From Thioalkalicoccus limnaeus (GTDB lineage: Bacteria; Pseudomonadota; Gammaproteobacteria; Chromatiales; Chromatiaceae): 64,000 bases of DNA. The notes below the pieces were generated by a model. That model worked only from the letters and a program-made list of their open reading frames with translations. It was not told where the DNA came from and did no database searches. A program made the position numbers and the translations under genes. Where the stretch lies: the NCBI RefSeq assembly GCF_041197575.1, contig NZ_JBDKXB010000001.1, positions 248,001 through 312,000 of the forward strand, in the 5' to 3' direction. This document shows positions 26,854 through 36,655 of the stretch, in pieces (positions within the stretch are counted from its first letter, which is position 1; each line of letters begins with the position of its first letter).

Positions 26854-27874
26854 GAACAGCCGACCCCTGCACCGCGCCATCCTGGTTCTGCCCCATCTGC
26901 GGGTGCAGAACGCCAACGCGATCTCGAGCCCGCTGACCTGGGGCTTCCCGGCGATCACCGCCTTTACCGGCTTGATGACCGCGCTCGAACGCCGCTTGGG
27001 GTCGGGCTCCGGCATCGCCTTCTACGCCGTCGGCATCATCTGCCACGAGTTCGAAGCCCAGATCACCTCGGGGGGCTTTACCCGCGCCTTTCATCTTACC
27101 CGCAATCCCGTCCTGCACACTGGCGAGTCCGCGGCCATCGTTGAGGAAGGACGCGTGCACCTTGAGCTGACCCTCGTCTTCGACGTGGAGATCAGCGATG
27201 TGCATTTGGAGGAGACAAGCCGCTGTGCGCTCGCCGAGTGCATCGCGGGCGAGCTCGCCGGTATGCGCTTGGCCGGTGGCAGCCTCATGCCAGCGCTGCC
27301 CGGACACAGACACCGACCACGCGCCCCCGTGTTGGAGACCATCCCCGACGCGGACGATAGCCGCGCGCAAGCCAAGCAATTCCGCCGCCTCGCACGGCGC
27401 TGGCTACCGGGCTTCGCGCTGGTGTCACGGGATGATCTGATGCGGCAACGCCTATGCGAGCTGCGCGAGGAGTGCCCAGAGGCCACCGTCTTGGACGCCT
27501 GGCTCGATCTCTCGCGTTGGAACAGCCATGCCGTCGAGTCGCCCGAGGACAAACCTGGCGATCCCACCTCCAACGTGGTCTGGCACACCGACCCGCACCC
27601 AGGCTGGATCGTGCCGATGCCGGTCGGCTACGCGGCGCTCTGCGACCTGCAGCCGCCCGGCAGCGTGCGCGGCGCCCGCGATCAGACGACGCCCTTCCGT
27701 TTCGTCGAATCGATTTGGTCGATCGGCCAGTGGATCAGTCCGCATCGTCTTGAGCGTTTGGAGGATCTACTCTGGGAGCCGGAGCACGATCCCGAACACC
27801 CGACCGCATCGCGCCTCTACCGTTGCCGTAACCGCTATCAGCCGCCCATCGAACGGCCCGAGTCAGCACTCTGA
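26846..27874 (+). CDS. csy2: Csy2 / Cas5f
   Basis: A 342-residue Cas5f. The RAMP-type N-terminus AILVLPHLRVQNANAISSPL and TWGFPAITAF are subtype-characteristic. It pairs with Csy1 and binds the crRNA 5' handle. The ATG at 26846 overlaps the end of csy1, implying coupled translation. Length is close to the usual 320-340 residues. It is followed after 41 bp by csy3. Confidence 0.95.
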   Translation: MLENSRPLHRAILVLPHLRVQNANAISSPLTWGFPAITAFTGLMTALERRLGSGSGIAFYAVGIICHEFEAQITSGGFTRAFHLTRNPVLHTGESAAIVEEGRVHLELTLVFDVEISDVHLEETSRCALAECIAGELAGMRLAGGSLMPALPGHRHRPRAPVLETIPDADDSRAQAKQFRRLARRWLPGFALVSRDDLMRQRLCELREECPEATVLDAWLDLSRWNSHAVESPEDKPGDPTSNVVWHTDPHPGWIVPMPVGYAALCDLQPPGSVRGARDQTTPFRFVESIWSIGQWISPHRLERLEDLLWEPEHDPEHPTASRLYRCRNRYQPPIERPESAL

Positions 27875-27915
27875 CCATCATCCATAGCTTCCATGTCATG
27901 ACCGAGGAGCAAACC

Positions 27916-28956
27916 ATGACCAGTAAAGACACAACTCTCAAGACAGCTTCCGTGCTCGCCTTCGAGCGCAAGCTCAATCCTTCTGATGCCCTCTTCTTCA
28001 GCGGTGACTGGCACCAGCGCGATGAGGCCAATGCCTGGGTACCGGTGGCGCTGCGCGAGAAATCGATTCGCGGCACGATCTCCAACCGGCTCAAGGCAAA
28101 GGATCAAGATCCCGGCAAGCTCGACGCCGCAATCGAGAGCCCGAACTTGCAGACCGTCGACGTGGCGACCTTGCCCGCCGATGCCGATACGCTCAAAGTC
28201 ATCTTCAGTCTGCGTGTACTTGGTGGCACTGGCCGGCCGTCCGCCTGCAACAATGCCAACTATCAGGCGAAACTCTTGAGAACAGTCCAGGATTACGCCG
28301 AGACCCAGGGGTTTTCCGAGCTCGCCAGACGCTACGCCTACAATCTTGCCAATGGGCGGTTTCTCTGGCGCAACCGGATCGGCGCCGAGGAGATCGAGGT
28401 ACGTATTCAGCACTTGGTGCAAGGCCGGGTGGCCACCGCCTGGAGCTTCCCGAGCCTGACGCTTTCACTCCGCGATTTCGAGGTCCCCGACGCACTCCAG
28501 GCGGACCTGCAGGCTGTCGCCGATCTGATCGCGGACGGGCTCGCGGGCACCACGCATGTCCTACTCCAAGTCACAGCCTTCGTGCGTGTCGGTGCCGGAC
28601 AGGAGGTCTATCCCTCGCAAGAGCTGATCCTCGACAAGGGTAACAGCAAAAAAAGCAGAACCCTCTATGGCGTGAAGGGCATTGCTGGCATGCACTCGCA
28701 GAAACTCGGTAATGCACTGCGCACCATCGACACATGGCATCCCGTGGCCAGCGAGCTCGGGCCGATTGCCGTCGAACCCTACGGTTCAGTGACCACGCTC
28801 GGAAAGGCCTGCCGTCGACCAACAGAAAAGTGCGATTTCTACAACCTGCTGGATGGTTGGCTGCTCAAGGACAAGGTACCGTCGCTCGATGATCAGCATT
28901 TCGTGATCGCCACGCTGATCCGTGGCGGTGTTTTCGGTGATGCGGGAAAGGATTGA
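27916..28956 (+). CDS. csy3: Csy3 / Cas7f, backbone subunit
   Basis: A 346-residue Cas7f that forms the six-subunit filament along the crRNA. The N-terminus shows TASVLAFERKLNPSDALFFS then GDW, and later SIRGTISNRLK and GRPSACNNANYQAKLL, all typical of the subtype. The ATG at 27916 has GAGGAG eight bases upstream; another ATG six codons earlier lacks a ribosome site. Only four bases separate it from csy4. Confidence 0.96.
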   Translation: MTSKDTTLKTASVLAFERKLNPSDALFFSGDWHQRDEANAWVPVALREKSIRGTISNRLKAKDQDPGKLDAAIESPNLQTVDVATLPADADTLKVIFSLRVLGGTGRPSACNNANYQAKLLRTVQDYAETQGFSELARRYAYNLANGRFLWRNRIGAEEIEVRIQHLVQGRVATAWSFPSLTLSLRDFEVPDALQADLQAVADLIADGLAGTTHVLLQVTAFVRVGAGQEVYPSQELILDKGNSKKSRTLYGVKGIAGMHSQKLGNALRTIDTWHPVASELGPIAVEPYGSVTTLGKACRRPTEKCDFYNLLDGWLLKDKVPSLDDQHFVIATLIRGGVFGDAGKD

Positions 28957-28960
28957 CAGC

Positions 28961-29527
28961 ATGAGCCACTACATCGATATCCACCTACGGCCCGATCCGG
29001 AGTTGCCGTCTCACCAACTGATGGATGCACTCTATGCCAAGCTCCACCGGGCTCTGGTCCAGCTTCAGCTCGCCCGCGTTGGCGTGAGTTTTCCTGGCTA
29101 CCAAGAAACGCCCCCAGCGCTGGGAAAGACTCTGCGCCTCATCGGGCCAAAAGATACGCTGGAGCAGTTGATGGCTCACGCATGGCTTCAGGGCATGCGC
29201 GATCATGTGGACACAAGAGAAATCGCTTCCGTGCCCGACGATGCTACGCACCGGTGCTTGCGTCGAGTCCAGGCCAAAAGTAACCCCGAGCGCCTCCGGC
29301 GTAGGCAGATGCGCCGACATGCATTGAACGAGGAGCAAGCCCGCGTTCGGATACCAGACAGCACCGCTGAGGTGTTGCGGCTACCGTTCGTGACCATGAG
29401 AAGCACAAGCACTGGCCATACGTTCCCGCTCTTTCTGCAGCTGGGTCCGCCGTTACTCTCGGCAGAGCCGGACGGCGAGTTCAACTCTTATGGCTTGAGC
29501 AGCACAGCCACCATCCCCTGGTTTTGA
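28961..29527 (+). CDS. csy4: Csy4 / Cas6f, crRNA-processing endoribonuclease
   Basis: A 188-residue Cas6f. The start MSHYIDIHLRPDPELPSHQL and His at residue 29 (YAKLHRAL) match the catalytic His29 of P. aeruginosa Csy4. A basic segment with the repeated Arg residues of PERLRRRQMRRH forms the RNA-binding helix. The C-terminus has FNSYGLSSTATIPWF. It cuts at the 3' base of the repeat hairpin, leaving the 8-nt handle CUCAGAAA. The stop is directly followed by the CRISPR leader. Confidence 0.96.
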   Translation: MSHYIDIHLRPDPELPSHQLMDALYAKLHRALVQLQLARVGVSFPGYQETPPALGKTLRLIGPKDTLEQLMAHAWLQGMRDHVDTREIASVPDDATHRCLRRVQAKSNPERLRRRQMRRHALNEEQARVRIPDSTAEVLRLPFVTMRSTSTGHTFPLFLQLGPPLLSAEPDGEFNSYGLSSTATIPWF

Positions 29528-29657
29528 CCCTTTTTTTGGGCAATCTCCTATCTCATTGTTATAACGACACTTATGGAGATGCGCCGGCTTCAGGGCAAGA
29601 AAGCAGAGATTTCCAAAATAAGATCTTCAAGCAGTAACTTAGGTTGAGTTTGGCATA
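29528..29657 (+). promoter_or_regulatory. CRISPR leader
   Basis: This 130-bp AT-richer stretch runs between csy4 and the first repeat. It begins with CCC-T7-GGG immediately after the csy4 stop and contains TATCTCATTGTTATAACG, a possible promoter core. Its position and the degenerate repeats at the opposite end of the array show that new spacers enter here. The T-run could also end the csy transcript. Confidence 0.8.
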
Positions 29658-31066
29658 GTTCACTGCCGCATAGGCAGCTCAGAAATCGGAGATCGCGGCC
29701 GACACCATCGCCGATGAGTTCACTGCCGCATAGGCAGCTCAGAAAGTGGGAGATGGTGGACGACCGGACCGGCGAGCGTTCACTGCCGCATAGGCAGCTC
29801 AGAAAGCGAATAGCAAGCCGCCTTTGCGCACTGAGGTGTTCACTGCCGCATAGGCAGCTCAGAAACGCAAAAGCGGCACCCGCCCACTCACCGACAGGTT
29901 CACTGCCGCATAGGCAGCTCAGAAAACCACGGGTCGTCGTGGCGCAAAATCCTTCCAGTTCACTGCCGCATAGGCAGCTCAGAAAGGTACCCTTGGCGCT
30001 GCGCTCGGCGCTCAATTGTTCACTGCCGCATAGGCAGCTCAGAAAGCGAGCTCCTCGGCGTCGGCATCGCGGATGTCGTTCACTGCCGCATAGGCAGCTC
30101 AGAAAATGCGCGAAATCGGCGAGGTCCTGCTCTCATCGTTCACTGCCGCATAGGCAGCTCAGAAAATGCCGGAGTTGTCCTTCTTTCCGTGTGATATGTT
30201 CACTGCCGCATAGGCAGCTCAGAAATTGAACCAGTTCGGCGCGTCTACGCTCGGCGAGTTCACTGCCGCATAGGCAGCTCAGAAAAAGCCGCGCACGCTT
30301 GACATGTCCTTTCGTCAGTTCACTGCCGCATAGGCAGCTCAGAAACCTCGCAGATCGAGACGGACGACCAAGCGCCAGTTCACTGCCGCATAGGCAGCTC
30401 AGAAACTTACGATCGATCCCGAGCTTCTAAACGATATGTTCACTGCCGCATAGGCAGCTCAGAAATGGGGGATATCGAGGTTCTTGGTACTGTTGATGTT
30501 CACTGCCGCATAGGCAGCTCAGAAAATTCCGGAAGACCTTCGGTCTGATCCGCTTTCGTTCACTGCCGCATAGGCAGCTCAGAAAATCACGCTGGACACG
30601 CTGGAGCTGCCCTCGGGGTTCACTGCCGCATAGGCAGCTCAGAAACGCTCTACGACTGGCGAACGGAAGACATCTGGAGTTCACTGCCGCATAGGCAGCT
30701 CAGAAAGCGATAAGAGCACTGGGGCGATCAACCAAGGGGTTCACTGCCGCATAGGCAGCTCAGAAATGATGGGACAACACGCCCGACGAAAGCTCAGTGT
30801 TCACTGCCGCATAGGCAGCTCAGAAAAGTTGCCGCCGGCGATCGGGCACATATCAAGAGTTCACTGCCGCATAGGCAGCTCAGAAATCGACAGCGATATT
30901 GAGCATCGCAAGCTCGTCGTTCACTGCCGCATAGGCAGCTCAGAAAAAATCCGGCATCGGAGAAGCCGACATCAATACGTTCACTGCCGCATAGGCAGCT
31001 CAGAAAGTATTGATGCTGTAACTGAGCTTTCGTCCGGGGTTCACTGCCGCATAGGCAGCTCAGAAA
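29658..31066 (+). CRISPR. Type I-F CRISPR array, leader-proximal part (24 repeats)
   Basis: There are 24 identical 28-nt repeats, beginning GTTCACTGCC, with loop GCATA and 3' arm GGCAG, ending CTCAGAAA. They fall every 60 bp from 29658, with one shift at 30679 because the seventeenth spacer is 33 nt; the others are 32 nt. There are 23 complete spacers. The 24th is interrupted after 25 nt by an IS4-family insertion and resumes at 32548. Each repeat can fold into the 5-bp stem recognised by Csy4. The leader is on the left. Confidence 0.98.
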
Positions 31067-31091
31067 CGTCGAACAAGACCACCGCTAAGCC

Positions 31092-32537
31092 CAATGTCAT
31101 TAAGTTAGCGTTTTTCGGCGATCAAGTTCATGAAAAGGTTATAATAACCGGCGATCTTCAACCACAACGGAGCAGCAGACAATGGTGATCAAGCCCAAGA
31201 CGGCCGACTTCTCCCCGGCGGAAGCCGAACACACAATGGTGATTTTCTTCTATTTATAGGGCCATAAACGATACTTTGGCATCCCCGGACTTCGCGGACC
31301 GCCACCGGGTCGGCGAGACGGCGTTCACGCGCGAACGCAAACTGCCGCTGCCGCAACTGGTGAAATTCTTGTTGAACTTGCGCAAGGGCGCGAACCAGGA
31401 TGAATTGGACCGCTTCTTCGAGGTCGTCTGCGATGAGCCGCTGGCCGAGAGCGTGTCGAAGTCCGCCCTCACGCAGGCGCGCGCCAAACTGCGCGCCGAG
31501 GCCTTCGCCGAACTCGGTCGGATCGTCGTGGACGAGGCCATGGGTGCGCTGCCGCTGCGCCGCTGGCATGGCTTTCGACTGCTGGCGGTGGACGGGTCGG
31601 TGTTTCTGTTGCCGAAGGCCCCGGCGATCGTGGCGGCCTTCGAGCAAACCGGGGAGGTGACCCCGCAGGGGCGGTTTTCGCGCCTCTACGATGTCCTCGA
31701 TGGCTTGATCGTCGCGGCGGATATCGAGCCGCAGCGTGTCGGGGAGCGCGTCCTGGCCGGCGAGTATCTGCCCGCGACCCTGGCCGATGATCTGCTGCTC
31801 TACGATCGTGGCTACCCGGCCTTCTGGCTGTGTGCCGCTCACGCCGTGGAGCAACGCCACTTCTGCGCCCGCCTGCCACGGACCTTCTGCGCGGACGTCA
31901 CCGCCTGCGTGGCCGGCCAGGCGCGCAGCGCGGTGATCACGCTCACCCCGGGCGAGGAGGCGCGCCGCCAATGCCAGGCCTTTGGCTTGCCGAGCGAGGC
32001 GCTGCGTCTGCGTCTGATCCGCGTGCGCCTCAAGGGCGGGGAGGAGGAGTTTCTGATCACCTCGCTGCTCGACGAGGAAACCTTCCCGGCCCCGCTGTTC
32101 AAGCGCTTGTACCACCTGCGCTGGGGTATCGAGGAGGGCTACAAGAGGGAAAAGTGCTTCGCCGAGATCGAGAATTTCTCCGGGCGCACGGTCCACGCGC
32201 TCCAGCAGGACGTCCTGGCCAAGGTGCTCACGCTCAACCTCACCGCCCTCCTGGTGTGGCTGGCGCAGTGGATGACCAAACGCCTGTATCAGGCGCGCCG
32301 ACACCGCTATCAGGTCAACTTCGCCAATGCGCTGTCGAAGATGAAGGACAACGTCGTGCGCCTGCTCGCCTTGGACCCGCCGCCGCGACTCCTTGAACGG
32401 CTGCTCGGCGCCATGGCCGCGGAGGTGGAGGCGATCCGCCCGGATCGCTCCTTCCCGCGCGACATCAAGTCATCCAAGCCCAAGCGCTTCCAGCCCAACT
32501 ACAAGCGATGCCGGTAGGGCTTAACTTAATGGCATTG
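31092..32537 (+). mobile_element. IS4-family insertion sequence inside a CRISPR spacer
   Basis: A 1446-bp element. Its ends are imperfect inverted repeats: the left is CAATGTCATTAAGTTA and the right, reverse complemented, is CAATGCCATTAAGTTA. It is flanked by a 10-bp direct repeat CCGCTAAGCC (31082-31091 and 32538-32547), the size expected for IS4-family target duplications. Removing the element and one copy restores a 32-nt spacer (25 + 7 nt). It carries one transposase gene. Confidence 0.95.
31276..32517 (+). CDS. IS4-family DDE transposase (N-terminus probably frameshifted)
   Basis: The frame gives 413 residues from a TTG. The DDE domain shows LLAVDGSVFLLP and YDRGYPAFWL. The YREK signature of the IS4 family is exact in YHLRWGIEEGYKREK (Y-x2-R-x3-E-x6-K). 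A short frame starting with ATG at 31182 (MVIKPKTADFSPAEAEH) ends at 31259. It would join this one across the T-rich stretch at about 31243-31250 to give FSSIYRAINDTLASPDFADR, which looks like a normal family N-terminus. So a one-base shift has probably split the gene, or slippage is used. Confidence 0.88.
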   Translation: MASPDFADRHRVGETAFTRERKLPLPQLVKFLLNLRKGANQDELDRFFEVVCDEPLAESVSKSALTQARAKLRAEAFAELGRIVVDEAMGALPLRRWHGFRLLAVDGSVFLLPKAPAIVAAFEQTGEVTPQGRFSRLYDVLDGLIVAADIEPQRVGERVLAGEYLPATLADDLLLYDRGYPAFWLCAAHAVEQRHFCARLPRTFCADVTACVAGQARSAVITLTPGEEARRQCQAFGLPSEALRLRLIRVRLKGGEEEFLITSLLDEETFPAPLFKRLYHLRWGIEEGYKREKCFAEIENFSGRTVHALQQDVLAKVLTLNLTALLVWLAQWMTKRLYQARRHRYQVNFANALSKMKDNVVRLLALDPPPRLLERLLGAMAAEVEAIRPDRSFPRDIKSSKPKRFQPNYKRCR

Positions 32538-32554
32538 CCGCTAAGCCTCCGTTA

Positions 32555-34842
32555 GTTCACTGCCGCATAGGCAGCTCAGAAAGTTTGGAAAATCCGGCGG
32601 GTCGGCCTCGGGGTGTTCACTGCCGCATAGGCAGCTCAGAAAGTGACGATGCGTTGGTTCGTGTTCGTTGTTCTGTTCACTGCCGCATAGGCAGCTCAGA
32701 AATATTATCAAGCGGGCGTGCTGATGTCGGCCTCGTTCACTGCCGCATAGGCAGCTCAGAAAGCCAGCGCGTCCGCGATCGCCGCGCGCAGCTCGTTCAC
32801 TGCCGCATAGGCAGCTCAGAAAATCGCAAGATCCGCCTGGCCGTAGGGGTTGGCGTTCACTGCCGCATAGGCAGCTCAGAAAAGGACGCGCTGGACATGC
32901 AGAAGCGCCTGGCCGTTCACTGCCGCATAGGCAGCTCAGAAATCGCCAAGCCGGACCGGGTGATCGGTCGCAAAGTTCACTGCCGCATAGGCAGCTCAGA
33001 AACTGCGCGAGACTCAGGAGGCTGGGCGCCAGGGGTTCACTGCCGCATAGGCAGCTCAGAAATCGATGCACTGCTCACGGAGCGCCGTCACCGGGTTCAC
33101 TGCCGCATAGGCAGCTCAGAAATGTTCGAGCCGGCGGGCCGGCCTGCGCCGTCAGTTCACTGCCGCATAGGCAGCTCAGAAAATCGACCGTGACGCTTTG
33201 CAGGGCCTGCGAGTGTTCACTGCCGCATAGGCAGCTCAGAAAACACCGAACGGCATGCTGAGCTCGTAGGTGATGTTCACTGCCGCATAGGCAGCTCAGA
33301 AATGGTACGAAAAACCGCGGATGGTCAGCGTGTCGTTCACTGCCGCATAGGCAGCTCAGAAAACGATGGCCTCGTGCACAGCCGTCATGCTCGTGTTCAC
33401 TGCCGCATAGGCAGCTCAGAAAGGTGAGGCGCTGGCCTCGGTGCCGCGCCCGACGTTCACTGCCGCATAGGCAGCTCAGAAATGGAGGGTGTTGTTCAGG
33501 TCCGCTTTGCCCGCGTTCACTGCCGCATAGGCAGCTCAGAAAGTTTAGCGCCACCGGGTCCCCGCCAAGCACAAGTTCACTGCCGCATAGGCAGCTCAGA
33601 AAAAGAAGGGCCGAGATCGGCGTCGTAGGCTTGCGTTCACTGCCGCATAGGCAGCTCAGAAAGCAAGTTGTCGCCGTCGCGCGAGGTCATTTGGGTTCAC
33701 TGCCGCATAGGCAGCTCAGAAAGCATAGTTGGTGACGCGGATGCGCATCTGCCCGTTCACTGCCGCATAGGCAGCTCAGAAAGCCAACCGACTCTTGCAA
33801 CCGCCGCAGGGCCGGTTCACTGCCGCATAGGCAGCTCAGAAAACCTCGGCGTTCATGTTGAGCTGCACGGACACGTTCACTGCCGCATAGGCAGCTCAGA
33901 AAGCGCGGCAGCAATCAAAGCAGACGAATCAGACGTTCACTGCCGCATAGGCAGCTCAGAAAATGCAAATATGAGCCACCCCCGCCCAGTCCCAGTTCAC
34001 TGCCGCATAGGCAGCTCAGAAAAGGCTGCGCTCCTGGAGCGCACCGCCGGAGTAGTTCACTGCCGCATAGGCAGCTCAGAAAAGGTAGGCCAACCGCGCC
34101 TCGTGGGTCGGCACGTTCACTGCCGCATAGGCAGCTCAGAAAAGTCAGGAGCGGCTGATTCTCGGCAACTGCCTGTTCACTGCCGCATAGGCAGCTCAGA
34201 AAAGGACGTACAAGGACTTGTTCCCCGAGGTCTAGTTCACTGCCGCATAGGCAGCTCAGAAAAGGCGCTGCGCGACCCGGTCCGGCTGATGCAAGTTCAC
34301 TGCCGCATAGGCAGCTCAGAAATACAGCAGCGGTGTTGAGCGGCTGCGCATGACGTTCACTGCCGCATAGGCAGCTCAGAAATTGCGATATTGCGGCTCA
34401 TATGCTGCCGATGTGTTCACTGCCGCATAGGCAGCTCAGAAATGGTCGTCGGCGTGCGGATCGATCACGACTGGGTTTACTGCCGCATAGGCAGCTCAGA
34501 AAGTGCGCGATGCCGGGATCCTTCGAGCCACTGCGTTCACTGCCGCATAGGCAGCTCAGAAACCGCGAAGATCGAGACGCACGACGAACCGCCAGTTCAC
34601 TGCCGCATAGGCAGCTCAGAAATTTCGAAGCTCGCCGGTGCGCTCGTCCACCATGTTCACTGCCGCATAGGCAGCTCAGAAAGCCGGTGCGTCCTCGGCA
34701 TGCGCCGCGGCCACGTTCACTGCCGCATAGGCAGCTCAGAAAAGGCGGTCATCGACGCCAAGCGCACCGGCCTCGTTCACTGCCGCATAGGCAGCTCAGA
34801 AGGCGCGCATCAGGAGGACAGGGCGCATGACCGAGTTCACTG
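32555..34842 (+). CRISPR. Type I-F CRISPR array, leader-distal part (38 repeats plus truncated repeat)
   Basis: There are 38 repeats at an exact 60-bp period from 32555 to 34802, with the same 28-nt sequence as the first part and 32-nt spacers. The repeat at 34475 has C4 changed to T (GTTTACTGCC) and the last full repeat (34775) ends in AG instead of AA, the usual decay at the old end. One more spacer (34803-34834) is followed by only the first eight repeat bases GTTCACTG, where an IS66-type element begins. With the first part this makes 62 full repeats and 62 spacers. Confidence 0.98.
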
Positions 34843-36368
34843 GTAAGCGCTCAGCCTCCCCCTCCATCTGTTAGAACAGCCGACGAGCTGACAAACCTCG
34901 TCTCCTATGGCAAGATCGCGCCGTAATGGGCGCCAGCGCAAGGTCGCTGTCCGGAGCACCATCGATGGGGTCATGCTGCTCTCGCGCGAGGATCTGACGC
35001 AGCTCGACGACGCCTACCTCAAGCGGCTGGAGGAGGGTCCGTTGCGCGACTTGTCGGTGAAGCTGCTGGCGGATCTGAAAGAGGCGCACGAGCGTCTTCC
35101 GCTGGATCCGAGTAACAGTTCTCGTCCGCCGAGCAGTCGGGCGCCTTGGGAGCCGGCCCGGGCCGAGGACAGCCCGCCTGACGCGTGTGGGCCGGGGGAT
35201 GGAAAGACGACGTCCGCGGTATCAGGTGCCTCGGGTGAAGTGGCATCGCCTGAGAAGACGGCCCCCGCCTGTCCCGGTCGGCGTCCTGGTGCGCCCGGCC
35301 ATGGTCGCAGCCAATGCTTGGCTGTTCATGAGGAGCGCCATCACCATCCGGTCGAGTGTGCGGTCTGCGGTGGGTCGCTCGCGGGCGCCCCCGAGGAGCG
35401 CGTGGCCAGCGCCCACTACGTCATCGACCTCATCCTGCCGGCCTCTGGGCGCAGCGGCTTGGAGGCGTTCCAGATCAAGCGGGTCTACCACGCCTGGCGC
35501 TGTGGTTGCGGGCACTGGAGTGCCGCGGCGCCCGGCGAGGGTGGGACCGAGGAGGGTTGGACGGTCCGCAGGAAGTGCGCGCCAGCGCGCTGCCCCACGT
35601 CGAGAGGACGAGCTGGAAGGAGCGCGGTCGGCTCCTGTGGTTGTGGGTCTTCACCACGGCGACGACCACCGTGTTCCGGATTGGACACTGCTCCCAAGAG
35701 TTGCTGCACAGCGTGCTCGGTCCGGTGCTGACCGGTTGGCTGATGAGTGACGGCTTCTGGGCCTATCGGGACTGTGGCAACCGACTGTGCTATCTGGCGC
35801 ATCTGCAGCGCAAAGCCCGCGGCCTCGAAGAGAGCCTGGAGCGGCCCGCCCAAGCCTTCGGCCGCGCACTTCGCAAGCACCTCGAGGCGGTCATGGCCGC
35901 TGCCTGTGCCGCGCGCGAAGGGCCGCCGGCGATGGGTCTGCGCGAACAACATGCCGACGCCCTCAACCGTTTGCTCAACCTGTGCCTGGAACAGGCCGAG
36001 AGCCCGCACGCCAAGACGCGTGCGCTGGCCCGCGAGCTTTTGAACGATTGGGACACCTGATGGGTGGTGCTCGATCATCCCGAGTTGCCGTTGACCAACA
36101 ACGACGCTGAACGAGCCCTGCGCAATTGGGTCATTGCCTGGCGCATCCGTTACGGCACCCGAACCGCCGAAGGGCCACGAGCCTTGGCGGCACTGGCCAG
36201 CATGATCGACACCCGCCGGCAGCGTCGCCTCTCGCCCTGGAGGTTCATTGCTGAGACGCTGCGCCAACGTCGCCAGGGGCTCCCGGCACCGCTGCTGCCT
36301 AGCGCCGCAGGATGACACCAAGCTTGCGACGCGGCCGTGGCCCCAGCCGGGGGCGTCTGAACGATTAC
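34843..36368 (+). mobile_element. Decayed IS66-type element truncating the CRISPR array
   Basis: The left end GTAAGCGCTCAGCCTCCCCC and the right end (reverse complement GTAATCGTTCAGACGCCCCC, ending at 36368) are terminal inverted repeats of the IS66 type, with 16 of 20 positions matching. The element is 1526 bp and carries only a tnpC-type gene, like the ISBst12 subgroup. The flanking octamers differ (GTTCACTG left, CGCCGGCG right), so no target duplication remains. A rearrangement has removed the original right flank. Confidence 0.85.
34907..36315 (+). pseudogene. IS66-family transposase (TnpC), frameshifted and interrupted
   Basis: The N-terminal part (ATG 34907) has the IS66 features LKEAHERLPLDPSNSSRPPS and a CxxC zinc site (VECAVCGG). 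The frame changes between about 35555 and 35600, with material apparently lost. It resumes as ERTSWKERGRLLWLWVFTTA, where the catalytic Asp-Glu-Thr motif reads VERTSW. MSDGFWAYRD and LAHLQRKARG follow, then a TGA at 36058-36060. The same frame then continues through LPLTNNDAERALRNWVIAWR to 36315. It is clearly inactive. Confidence 0.9.
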
Positions 36369-36646
36369 CGCCGGCGTCGAACTTCAAATTGAATAAAGGG
36401 ACTTACTTCTGGGTTAGGCTGATGCTGGAAGGTAACCCAGGCGGCCAAGCTGGCTGGGTTCGAATGCATGGCGAGCTATTAAAACAAGAAAGGAACCCAA
36501 TTTACATAGATTCAGTCAGGTCACATATATGTGGTTCGAGATCAGTTTTCCCTGTTATCACTCTTGTCGGTGCGTTTGGGAGATCAGGTCCCGAGTACCT
36601 GGAAATGAACTATGTTCCAGAGCTAATAGATTTTTTGGGGGTATGA
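36369..36646 (+). pseudogene. Possible 3' remnant of a gene cut by the IS66 element
   Basis: From the IS66 end an open frame runs to a TGA at 36644-36646 (YFWVRLMLEGNP, later RSHICGSRSVFPVITLVGAF). Base composition is lower in GC than the surroundings and similar to the next gene. No start codon with a ribosome site is present, so it could be the tail of a truncated protein. I do not recognise the family; it may be non-coding. Confidence 0.3.
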
Positions 36647-36655
36647 TTAATTCTA

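Noticed and set aside
23375..30077. A 14-base match between the seventh spacer (30046-30077) and cas3 (GAGCTCCTCGGCGT)
   Set aside because: The match does not extend along the spacer and the flanks differ, so it is not a self-target.
30947..31010. Complementary ends of two adjacent spacers (ATCAATAC and GTATTGAT)
   Set aside because: Only eight bases, with no further pairing; likely coincidence.
29590..34846. Long open frames across both CRISPR arrays on both strands, encoding repeated peptides
   Set aside because: The 28 + 32 = 60 bp period is a multiple of three and the repeat has no stop in these frames, so frames stay open. The peptides are only translations of the repeat.
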